From: Antitrichia curtipendula
Taxonomy: Eukaryota > Streptophyta > Bryopsida > Hypnales > Leucodontaceae
NCBI GenBank assembly: GCA_951230915.1
Contig: OX579634.1
Location: 48,621,570 to 48,685,569, forward strand
Direction of reading: 5' to 3'
DNA length: 64,000 nt
Shown here one piece after another: positions 49,985 through 60,095 of the stretch. The notes beneath the pieces were generated by a model. The model saw nothing but the letters and a program-made list of their open reading frames with translations, was not told the DNA's origin and searched no databases. Numbering within the stretch: position 1 is the stretch's first letter; each line of letters opens with the position of its first letter. A program made the translations under genes and the position numbers.

Positions 49985-50190
49985 GGGCGCATGGATATAT
50001 AGGTGGGCGAGCACGGGTATGCTTCTTTGAGCATGTGTTCTGGGCGACTTCGGGTCCAACTTAGGAGACCGCGGGTCCAGGAGGGGGCGACTTCGGGTCC
50101 AATATGGGCGACCGCGGGTCCAGGAGGGGCGACTTCAGGTCGAATAGGGCGACTTCGGGTCCAAGAGGAGGCAACCGCGGGTCCGAGCGT
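49985..50190 (-). promoter_or_regulatory. Promoter and motif array of WCHI-RING gene C
   Basis: About six GGCGACC-type motifs at 50040-50190 face the gene. On the minus strand a TATA-like CTATATATC (49994-50002) follows, then CATTCTCCACTTTGGCTC, TTGTCTTGTATCC and GGCTGCATGCGTG, a diverged version of the leader before 39671 and 42604. The ATG is about 169 bp on. Confidence 0.7.
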
Positions 50191-50410
50191 TCGCCTCAAC
50201 CGCGGTCTCCCTTACCCGCATTCTCCCATACTTTTGTTCTCCTACCCGAGGTCGCCTCCATGTGTGTTCTCCTACCCGCGGTCGCCCTTACACGAAGTCG
50301 CCCTACTTGAGGTCGCCCTACCTGAGGTCGCCCTAACACGAAGTCGCCCTACCTAAGGTCGCCCTAACACGAAGTCGCCCCTACCCGCGGTCGCTGTGTA
50401 CCCGAAGTCG
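50190..50410. repeat. Right subterminal motif array
   Basis: About twelve ACCCGCGGTCGCC-type motifs (variants ACACGAAGTCGCC, ACCTGAGGTCGCC) point toward the right terminus. Motif direction flips at about 50190, where this array meets the back of the gene C array. Confidence 0.8.
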
Positions 50411-50611
50411 CCCGTCCACGTCACACCCGCATGCGCCCCTAAAATGTGCCACGTGGACGCCACATGGCATCCACGTAGCTTAGGTAAAAAGGGGGTAATT
50501 TTTTGAAAAGTCAAAGGTAAATTTGACTTTATGTGACGTCGCGGAGGGTCTCCTGGATGTCGCGTGACGTCTGTCTGTCGCCAGGTCGCCAGGTCGCGCA
50601 GAACAACCCTG

Positions 50612-50619
50612 ATCTTCAC
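50612..50619. repeat. Right target-site duplication of the giant hAT
   Basis: ATCTTCAC directly follows ACAACCCTG and is identical to the 8-mer at 26176-26183. Confidence 0.9.
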
Positions 50620-52385
50620 ATTGGATTAAAGGATTGACCAAAATGAAATGAGCTGGATTTGTAATAGCAAATCATAGGATACACAAAAGTGTTGATAAAC
50701 CATTTTCTTTTGAAATCCAACTATACAAACTTGTAGCAGACTACTGTGAGAATGGCTTCAAAAACTTTGATCGTGTGGATTTTAAGATTATAACATTTGA
50801 GGTTCAAAGAAAAAAATTCCAACCATATCTAATATCGGTCACAAACTTTAACACCTTTGAGGGTGAGATATTTGTACTATATATACTTTTTTACAATTAC
50901 ATCCTACATTTTATTAGTTATATACCTACCAAATTTCAGAAGGAGAAGATAATTTTTGCACTTGCATGTTGACTAAAGGTGCCTCTTTCTTCAAAAAAAT
51001 TTGGAAAACATAGTTTTTTATTTGGAAAATTGCTTAAAAATATATATATTCTTGACAAGGCAATTTATGTCTATACCTAGTATTAAAAAAAATTTAAAAT
51101 CTATTGAAAAAGGGACTTTGTAGATACTTGAATTTCTAATTGGTCTTTCAATAGCCACAACGACGCTAGAGTGTGAGCGAGGAGCGACGAGCGTTGAGCA
51201 TTGAGCAACGAGCGTTTAGACTTGAGCGCTCACAAAGATTTTTTTTACTAAAAATAGGCATGTCAAAGTAATTAATAATAATGTCAGATCCCAAAATAGT
51301 AATGTCAGAATTATTAAAATAGAATTTATTGAAAATAGAATTTCTAGAAAGTCGTTTTAGAACTTAGTTAAATTTATTTAGAGGAGTCAATTTAGTATTT
51401 AAATGTTGCATATAGGGCAATAACAATGGTATAGCCTCTCTTGTAACAAAAATGTGCTACCATAAATATGATATACTAATGAATTTCATCCATGTCATCC
51501 ATCCATCATCCATCCATCATCCATGTATAGAAGGCCTTATTTGCACATTGCAGTATATGTCCTATGGTTCTCTACATCCATTGTTTTATCTTGTAAGTGG
51601 AATGCACAAACCATGCTAACAAATGTATGCTTATTAAAAATTAGACACTTCATTCATTATATTGTCATTTCAACTAAAATTATATATTTGTCATTTTGAT
51701 TAATGAATAGAAAAAATGAAAATTTATTCTATGGCTGGATAATATAGAATTTCAAATTATTTGGAATAATAGCCAAGATTTTGGCAAGTGTTTTAGGGTC
51801 TTCCAAAAATGATTTAGGGTCCCTAGAAGCCTTAGGACAACTTTCAAGTAATTATAGGAAAATAATCTATAAAAATTTTCCGTAAACTTTAGTTGAATTA
51901 GTCCAAATTTTTTCTAATTTCTATAATGGAGATTGCAAATATGTGAGTAATGTAACCTACAAATGAAAATCTAGTAGAAGAAAAGTTTAATTGTAATTAC
52001 CCAAAAAAATGGAAAAAATTAGTTCAAATTTCATGGACATCTCGTACAAAATGGAAAGAATTTTTGTTATTATTTGAAAATGCTAATTTTCTAATATTAG
52101 AAAAATTTTGTACTTTTTCTAGAAAAATTTGTTTATTCTTCTAAAGCTAATTTAGGGCTCCTCAAAATTGAAGAGCATATTTAAGGTAACTTTTTAGAAA
52201 TCAAACATCTAATTGTACAATTTTGTTTGGCTAAATTTGGCCTTTTCATATGTATTTTTTTGATGTTTACAATTTTACAAATGATTTCAGGTGTCTATGG
52301 GGTGACAAATACTACTGCCTCTTTAAACTAACAAGTTTGCTAAGGTATCCGTCACCTACTCCAATCAACCATTATTTAACAACCT
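50620..52385. other. AT-rich DNA with two short repeat oddities
   Basis: No gene is supported. At 51173-51233 a GAGCG-rich stretch is bounded by GTGAGCG and its inverse CGCTCAC. At about 51488-51528 there is a CATC/CATCCATC microsatellite. Confidence 0.5.
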
Positions 52386-55300
52386 CTAAATATCAAAGCT
52401 TAAACTTGCTGCATGGATATACTTGTCGTCCTCGAAATTTGCCTTGCAAATAAACCTGAAGATATAGTATAGGTGCTTGCAGTTCACCCATGATTTTCTC
52501 CTACCTAATGCAGCTGTACTCATGGTGATGAAGTCTTCACAAGTACAAGAAGGGAAGTCCAAAATTGTAATCCGGTAGGTTTTCTGATGAGGAAAGATAC
52601 CAGACATTAGAGTTATCACTCTACCATATCCAGGGTATGGAATAACTGTGACAAATTCAACGACTGCTTTCACGTTCTTTGCGGGCTCCCATTTGTTGCG
52701 GTGGTCAACTATGGGTGCATTAGGGTTACGTCTAATGGTCCTCCCCAATCGCTTTGTGGGGTGCACATCACTACCAGATGGTTAAATGTCACTATCAGAT
52801 GGCTTTGGATCAAGTGTAGACACCTCTCTCACCGTATGTTCTTCATTGAAGAGATGGAAGGTTGGTGCTCCTACCTCTTCCGTTTGCAATTGAAAGTCTG
52901 CTTCTTCCAAAGCAAGGATCTCTGATTTTGTGAGATGTGTCCCACGTGCTATAGGCCACACTTTTGGAAGAGGGGGCCAATCATGGACCCACTTCACCTT
53001 AGAGCCGCCCGCACAACGCATAAGGTCATTTGCGCAAAACCAGAAGTCAAAGTTGATGATGGCTTTGGTGGCATATTCCGTCATGCGGCCGTTGTAGGTC
53101 GGTGCTGCAGTCCCACTCTTTTTAGACTTGTTTATCTTAGCCCCGCATTTCTTCTTCTTTCCTTCTTGAACTCCGTGACAAGTCTTCCCTTCCTTCTTAC
53201 ACCTTGCTATGTGCCACAAAGAAGAATTGCAGTCTGTTTCATGCACTTTTGTAGCGTGAGGACGTACCATGCTTGGTTCACCTGTCTCCATCAATGTTGG
53301 CATTGATGTGCCTGCTTCTGTGCGAGCTCTAATTGACCGAGTTTGTATTCTAGGTTGAGAAAAATTGACTGTGTCATGGCGGTGAGAGTCACCATCTGAA
53401 CCAGGTGGCAAATATAGTTTGCGCTTGGTTGAGCCAAATACCTCCTCGCCTTCTAAGTGAGGAACCCGTGTAGTAAATATGTGAGCGTCTGAAAGTTTAG
53501 CAATGGCCTCGGCAAACTTTGTTGGATCTTTTGTTCGTTGTGCAGCTTGTAGACGAAGTTCGTCCAAATGGGGACCTGTACCAGATGTATAGCCTTGGAG
53601 AAATGCCCAGTAATTTGTTGATTGCATCATGGCCCACATCATGTCATCCGTGGTGGCGACATATAGGCAGGTTCCCTCTTCCCTGACATTTGAAGTCACT
53701 TGTTGTGAACTGTCTCTGCCAAGTTGCAAGAAGGCATCTCACCTAGTTCATCCAAATTCAAGTTCTGCACCAACAAAGACAATTTTGAGAGACAATAAAT
53801 CAATTGTATACTCATTGAGGTGCCAGAAATAGGAGACTCATTTTAGAGAGGGCATACAAAGATCTCAAAGATACTCTTGTGGATGACTACTAGATAGGGT
53901 TCCTTGATTCAGAGATGCTTCTTCTAGTATATATCTGAGTTCCATATGTTCACTTCAAATTTATGCAAATTATTTAGTTGTATATAAAAAAGAAACAAAT
54001 GAACCATTACAATCATAGAAAATTTGGTTGAACAAAATAGTTTAGCAGTGGAGAAGGGTCTTTTGGTTTGAAAGAGAAATTTGACGTACCAATTCCAAAA
54101 ATCCGCCCCACTGTCGGTATCAAAAGTGCCAAAAACCAAACCAATCGTCAAGTTCTTGAAGAGCTTCTTCTGATGCAGTCCTTGAAGAAAGCCACCAACC
54201 CTTGATTCCAAGGTATCTCTCTTCAGCTTCCGCCATTGACTTTGCATCCTTATATTGTTTGCAAAGCCTCTTGTGAGTTTCTTGGAACTCCGATCGAATG
54301 AGCTTCTCTGTATGTCTATTCAACGATGTTGTCCAATGAAGTAGACAAGAGCGCTCTTGATCTTGCATTGGCTCTTGCTTGTTTCCACTTCCATATACTA
54401 CACGCACAACATGCCAGTTCGCCATTGCGTTGTCAGCCATGAAACCTTTGAAATTTGGAGAAGAAATCCCGTGGCGTGCCATGACGGAGTTAAGGGATCT
54501 CCACATTTGCTCCTATGATTGAGCATCCTCGCTCATCATGTCGTAGATGCAAATAGTTTGAACTCGACAGAACTCACGGTCGTAGACATGGGCAGCCATT
54601 GACGTCCATCCCTTCACCCTCTTCAAATGATCGAACATGCACCAAGAGTTTTGCAAGTCTCCACTAGGTTGCATTCGCTTCACCAAATCCACCCCACTTC
54701 CTGGACCTTCCTTAGACATCTTGAAAAGGTAAACTTTCTCCTTTCCTTGGCCTGGAAATACGCTGTCTTGAATGAAGGAATATGGACTCCTCATTTTTAA
54801 TGAGATAATGTTGTCAATGGGTCCACCACTAGTACTGTGACGGAAATTTGAGATGGTGTTTTGAATACTTGGTGAACTTAGTATTCTAAACTTCTCCATG
54901 ACAGCTTCAAGGGCTTCTCCACGAAGAGGCTTTGGGTCATTCTGCAGTCCTTCCTCTCCAAACAATTCAGATGCAAGAAATTCCTTGCTAGCAGCAAGAG
55001 TAATGGCCGAATTTGTCGCAGCTGGTGTCTTAGAAACCTCTTGACCAATCAAAGTTGTGGTCCGATCAACAGAATCACGACAGATGCCCTTACCTACGGG
55101 ATGATTGTGAATACCAACATGGATACAAGCTCTTGAAAAACCACTAGAGTTTAAGATTCTATACATGCGACAAGGGCATGGAGCTTTGCAAGAAGGAATT
55201 TTTAACAAAAAATCCGGCATACGAGATTGGACTTTGCTGGAGACTGCTCTCCCACAACAAAGACGACAGGTGATGACCCCTCCCATTCAGTTTCATTTTT

Positions 55301-56218
55301 GCTACCGCTCCGCCGTAGTCTAGGGCATGCTTTGTTTTCACAAATTAAATGACCCACACACAATGAGTAGCGGAACTTTAGGCCGAAGTCATTAGCAATG
55401 TTTGTGGTGTGTGTGTATGTCCAATTGTGGCCATCAAATTTACGGTCCATACCCTCTAGCTGTCGACCTACAGAAGATGAGGAAGTTGAAGTTGGTTGAC
55501 TTCTAGAAGGGGATGCCAAAAAGGGAAGAGGAGGTAACTCAAACAACACATCCCCATTAAATGATTGAGGAAGATGTTGGACAGACTCACAACGAAGTGC
55601 ATTGAGGTTTATGAACTTTAATTCATTTCGTGCACGTGGACAACTCTGCATATCTCTAAGGCACTCCAAGACACTCACAAATTTAGATGCCTTGTGATGA
55701 ATTGAAGGACATGACGTGCTATCATGGTCATGGTGGTCCATATCCAAAACAGTATCTTCATACTTCTCCGGTATGGGAGATAGCTTGTGACTTGCATCAA
55801 TGACAACAACAACATCATCATCATCGGAGGACTCTGTAAGATCAATAAGACTATGAACCGGAGACTCTAGCTTCACATGAGTTCCCCAAGACATCTGGAC
55901 AGTAGAGGTTACAGACCCAGGTGTGAGAATTTCAGTTGATACTAACCTAGTGACCCTTGGATTACCAAAAGCATGGTACTTGCCTGGGAGAAGCCTCCAA
56001 CCGTCTCCTGAGTCACTTTTCATCTTCAGTAGCATAACGGTAGATATGACTTGAACTCCCTCAGAATCAAATAGCTCCTCTTCCACCCATAGAGAAGACA
56101 ACTCGAGGTTGAACCTCACACTGAGAATCAACTCGGATATCCATGCCATACCATTATCACTGCAAGGAAATGAAATAGGAATGCTAGACCCGTCGCCGCG
56201 AACAAGTGCCATAGCCAT
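52386..56218 (-). pseudogene. Decayed MULE-type transposase with SWIM motif
   Basis: Fragments on the minus strand line up as one transposase. The N-terminal part from ATG 56218 (MAMALVRGDG) to about 55202 includes an acidic region (SLIDLTESSDDDD). A frameshift near 55202-55286 is followed by CKAPCPCRMYRI and GIHNHPVGKG, the His-rich signature seen in MULE/FAR1-type proteins. A TAG at 54513-54515 interrupts SEDAQS*EQMW in the same frame, just before the core FKGFMADNAMANW and ERSCLLHWTTSLNRH. After 54120 the frame is lost across about 350 bp (intron or damage). 52782-53729 continues, and 52386-52766 ends with a SWIM zinc motif (CTC ... CKH). It lies outside the giant hAT. I found no terminal repeats. 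Confidence 0.6.
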
Positions 56219-56862
56219 ACTCAAATGTGCATACAGTCTACAAACTTTTGCTAGAACTTCTACTCAAAATTGTTGCCTGCATGGGAGAATTTTAGAGGTC
56301 ATTGTTGGTAGTAGGTAAATGACTATTAGATATTGTATATGGATTTCAATTGTTGTATATTGGGTTCTAGAGATTTGAAATTTGAAATTTGAATTCGGAG
56401 GCTTAGATTTAAAGATTTTTTGGACGGCCAACAATAGATTTTTGATATATCAGTTAGCATTATACAATCCTTGGAATTATTAATAATAGATAGCGCCACA
56501 TGTAGAGATGAATGCACATCAAAAATCACCAAAAAGAAGCCTCTTTGAGTGTAGAAGTAATATCTAAAAACGTAGGAGTGATTATGAGGTAGTTGAGCAA
56601 AGAAGGGATGTTTTTAGTGCCTATTTTTGTCTTCATAACATGACGTTTCTCTATACCGAGGAGTTGTAATTGAATGGATGAGAATACATTCATCACGCTC
56701 TAATATTGCTATATATTGGAGAGATGCAGGAGTTGCCAACAAAGAAGTAGAATTAGTTTTCATGCAGTGTTTTCATTTGGAGGGATGCCAGAGGGTTCTT
56801 GTAGGAAGAGACGGAAGGTTGGTTTCCTATTTTCTAGTAAGAAGTAGTTAGAGAAATCAAAG

Positions 56863-57093
56863 ATGGCTAAACGCTTCCATAGGGGCAAGGGCGTAGAGAT
56901 TATTAGCACTATTTGGACGCTGTCTTATGAGGATCATGGAGTTGAAGCTGGGCATTTTGAATCTGGGGACAGTTTGACTGAAAGTATTGATGGAACAAAT
57001 ATCACCAAGCTTGATAGTGTGGATGAGAGTGAAATGGACGTACACCAATCAAACCCAACAAAGAATGACATTTCGCTAACAAGAGCAGAGTTG
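56863..57093 (+). CDS. Possible upstream coding exon
   Basis: An open frame from ATG 56863 (MAKRFHRGKG) of 77 codons is acidic in its second half (ESIDGTN, DSVDESEMDV) and ends exactly at a strong donor, TTG|GTAAGT. It is phase 0. A second open stretch at about 58073-58164 (ERDSIVEGVSKCVNAVEAL) also ends at a good donor (GAG|GTGAGC) in phase 0. Both could splice to the acceptor at 60116 and extend the gene at 60096 N-terminally. The acceptor for the 58-kb exon is weak, so I keep this separate. Confidence 0.35.
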
Positions 57094-57123
57094 GTAAGTT
57101 CATCTATTTATGTCTACAAGTAG

Positions 57124-58200
57124 AGTCAGGGACTAAAAACTTATACCAAAGTAAATGCCTTTCTACTCATGTACGCACTATTTTTTTGCATTATAGCGCA
57201 ACAAGTATTGTTATTCTACGTCCTTGTGATTAGATATGTTTGTATGTGTAGCTCTTCAGAGATAAGAAGTCCTGTATAGTAAATATTTATGTTATTGATG
57301 AAGAGAAGATAACAGTAGACAGATACGTGAAGCATCGTATGAAATCATTCTAATTCCATGTGTGTAATAAGAATGTACAAGGGAGAATTATAATTGTAAT
57401 CGTTAAATAGTGCCCATTGACAGTAGCTCATGAGATAAGAATGCTAGGATAATTTAGGAAGTGTAGAAGAAGGGACTGAAAGAGCATTAGAATATGAAGA
57501 GTTGAAATTCCATATACATATTTGTTTTTTCTTAATGGTGCATTTGACACCAAAGCTCATGTCTTGTATTTCGAGAAGACAATTCCAATGATATGTAGCA
57601 CGTAAAAAATGGCGCCTTTTTGAAAGTTTTACGGCCTAAAAATGAATTCAGCATATTAGAATCTGGTCTGAAATCTTCAGAATCGGAAGATTTTTCGGCC
57701 AAATCTTGCCCGCGTGAATTTTCAGGGAACTTTGAGGATTTTTAGAAATCGCTAGTGAGTCCAAAAATTTTGAAAAAAATTGAGGTGAGTTGTGAGGTTA
57801 TAATCTATGAGAAAAAAAATTCTTGATCTCAAATCTTCAAAATGACAAAGTTATTCATAAGATTCCCTTGCCCTACATCCACCAATTTCCTACTTGTTTT
57901 TTTTTTTTTTGTTTTTTTTAAGTCCAAATGACAACTTCAACTAGGATTTAGGGCCGCTTTATTCTACCAAGCTCTTTCTTGTTTGGGTTTCAAGTTTTGT
58001 CAAGCTTGCGGTTTAGGTCGCATTGTTTGTGGTTGTTGCAATTATGAATTTGAGGAGTGCATTGTGAAAGGGTGGAGAGGAGCGCGATAGCATCGTGGAG
58101 GGTGTCTCCAAATGTGTCAATGCTGTCGAAGCTCTGGAGATTCAAGCCATCGAAACTACGGAAGAGGTGAGCCGATTTCAAGTTCTATGATTGCTCACTT
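57124..58200 (+). other. Region between the possible upstream exons
   Basis: Mostly AT-rich. It contains an open stretch at 58073-58164 ending at a GTGAGC donor that may be exon or untranslated leader of the downstream gene. Nothing else is supported. Confidence 0.35.
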
Positions 58201-58214
58201 GGGCTGTACCTCAT

Positions 58215-59990
58215 CGCCTCATTGACAAGGCGTCCATTTTGGGGGTTCCGCTATTTCTTTGGAAAGGTCTCCGTTTCCCCTTTATATTTTCAATTCTTTT
58301 TTTCAACTGCTGGGATTGCTAGTTTAAGCTCATAATTATCACCTCGCTAACGAGGCCTCTATTTAGGTCTTCCTGTGTTTTATTGCAAAGGTCTCTATTT
58401 CTCGTGCATGTCTTAAAAATTCAATTCAATTGACTGTTGGGATTGTCGATTTCAGCTCATAACTATCATCTTGTTAACGAGGCCTCTATTTAGAGGCTTC
58501 ACATTTCATTCAAAAGGTTTCTAATTCCCATGTATGTTTCCAAATTTTGCTTCTCAATTGTTGGGATTGTTGGTTTAGGCTTCATAATTACCACCTTGTT
58601 AATGAGGCCTCCATTTAGAGGCTTCCAAATTTCATTCAAAAGGTTTTTTAATCCCGTATACGCTTTCTAATTTTCCTTCTCAATTGCTACGATTGCTGGT
58701 TTAGGGTTCTCAATTACCACCTCGTTTACGAGGCCTCCATTTAGAGGCTTCCAGATTTCATTCAAAAGATTTCTAATTCCCACATATGTTTTCAATTTTG
58801 GTTTGGGGATTGATGTCTCAAGCTCATAGTCCTCACCTTGTTGACGAGGCGTTAGTTCTACTGTCTTCTACTTCTCATTTCAAATGTTTCACGGTTTAGG
58901 TTAAAGATCTTCAAATTCTCTATCCTATTTCCCGTATTCATGTTTAGGCTTCTAAAATTTCTAATCATCACCTCGTTCACGAGGTATCAATTTCAAGATA
59001 CTACATGTCACTTACAATGTCACGGTTTAAATAGATATTTATCAAAATCTGGACAAATTGATCTTTTTTCGACCAATTAGACTCTAAATTCTTATCGGCT
59101 GCCAGCCGATACTTCTCCTCGTAGAATATTTCAAATGGCCATAACTTACTCATCTACTATCCAAATGAAGCATATGAGGTGTTTTTTGACATCTACATAA
59201 AATTTAGATGTCAAAAAACACCTCATATGCTCCATTTTAACAGTAGATGAGTGAGTTATGCTCTTCAGTAGCTTGCTGATAAGACACTTTGGCAGCTTTT
59301 CAATTGCTGGGATTGTTGGTTTAGGGTTTTCAATTACCACCTTGTTAACGAGGCCTCCATTTAGAGGCTTCCAGATTTCATTCCAAATACTTCTAATTCC
59401 CACGTATGTTTTCAATTTTGGTTTGGAGATTGGTGTCTCAAGCTCATAATCCTCACCTCGTTGACGAGGCGTTAGTTCTAGTGTCTTCCACTACTTTTGG
59501 ACTATTCAATGAATTCTAGACAAAACATTTACAGATCTCCAAATAATAACATTGTGAGATCTCACGATGTTTGTATAGATTTCTTGATGTTAGTACTGAT
59601 CTCCTAATGTTTTGTATTGATCTCCTAATATTTTGCCTAGATCTTCCAATGTTTTGCATTATCTCTTATTGACTAATTTTTTTTTATTGCATTACGATTG
59701 CTGGTTTAGGGTTCTCAATTACCACCTCGTTAACGAGGCCTCCATTTAGAGGCTTCCAGATTTCATTCAAAAAATTTCTGATTCCCACATATGTTTTCAA
59801 TTTTGGTTTGGGGATTGATGTTTCAAGCTCATAATCCTCACCTCGTTGACGAGGCATTAGTTCTAGTGTCTTCCACTTCTCATTTCAAATGTTTCACGGT
59901 TTAGGTTAAAGGTCTTCAAATTCTCTATCCTATTTCCCGTATTCATATTTAGGCTTCTAAAACTTCTAATCATCACCTCGTTCACGAGGT
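58215..59990. repeat. Regular array of a CCTCGTTNACGAGG palindrome
   Basis: Twelve copies of a 14-16-bp palindrome (best forms CCTCGTTAACGAGG and ACCTCGTTCACGAGGT) start at 58217 (weak), 58341, 58468, 58593, 58719, 58835, 58970, 59339, 59455, 59724, 59840 and 59975. Neighbour distances are 116-135 bp except where a MITE (59141-59260) and other DNA intervene. The unit between copies is also repeated, with cues TTTAGAGGCTTCCAGATTTC and TTTTGGTTTGGGGATTG. The array ends about 100 bp before the start of the ParB-like gene and may lie in its promoter or first intron. Confidence 0.85.
59141..59260. mobile_element. Small hairpin MITE inside the palindrome array
   Basis: Inverted arms ATAACTTACTCATCTACT... 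and GCATATGAGGTGTTTTTTGA face each other across a short loop near 59200. The innermost arm TGAGGTGTTTTTTGACATCT is identical to the foldback at 63780-63905. It splits the otherwise regular palindrome array. Confidence 0.75.
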
Positions 59991-60095
59991 ATCAATTTCA
60001 AGATACTACATGTCACTTACAATGTCACGGTTTAGGCAAAAACTGCATTTGAAATCAACTGTCACTTTCTTATTGAACTAAATCAATGTAATGGT

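Larger units (their letters stand above)
26184..50611. mobile_element. Giant 24.4-kb hAT transposon with cargo genes
   Basis: The left end CAGGGTTGT (26184-26192) and right end ACAACCCTG (50603-50611) are perfect inverted 9-mers. Both flanks carry the identical 8-mer ATCTTCAC (26176-26183 and 50612-50619), the target-duplication length of hAT transposons. Inside both ends is a GACG/GTCGCG-rich zone, then an outward-facing array of a GGCGACCGCGGGT-type motif. The element encodes a BED/hAT transposase and four further genes: kinase-like, three WCHI-family proteins, one with a RING-H2 finger. It also hosts nested TTAA-type repeats and amplified satellites. hAT elements are usually a few kb, so the size and cargo are exceptional. 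Since the 8-bp duplication is still perfect, insertion is not very old, yet several genes carry stops. A chance 8-mer match next to matching termini is very unlikely. Confidence 0.88.
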
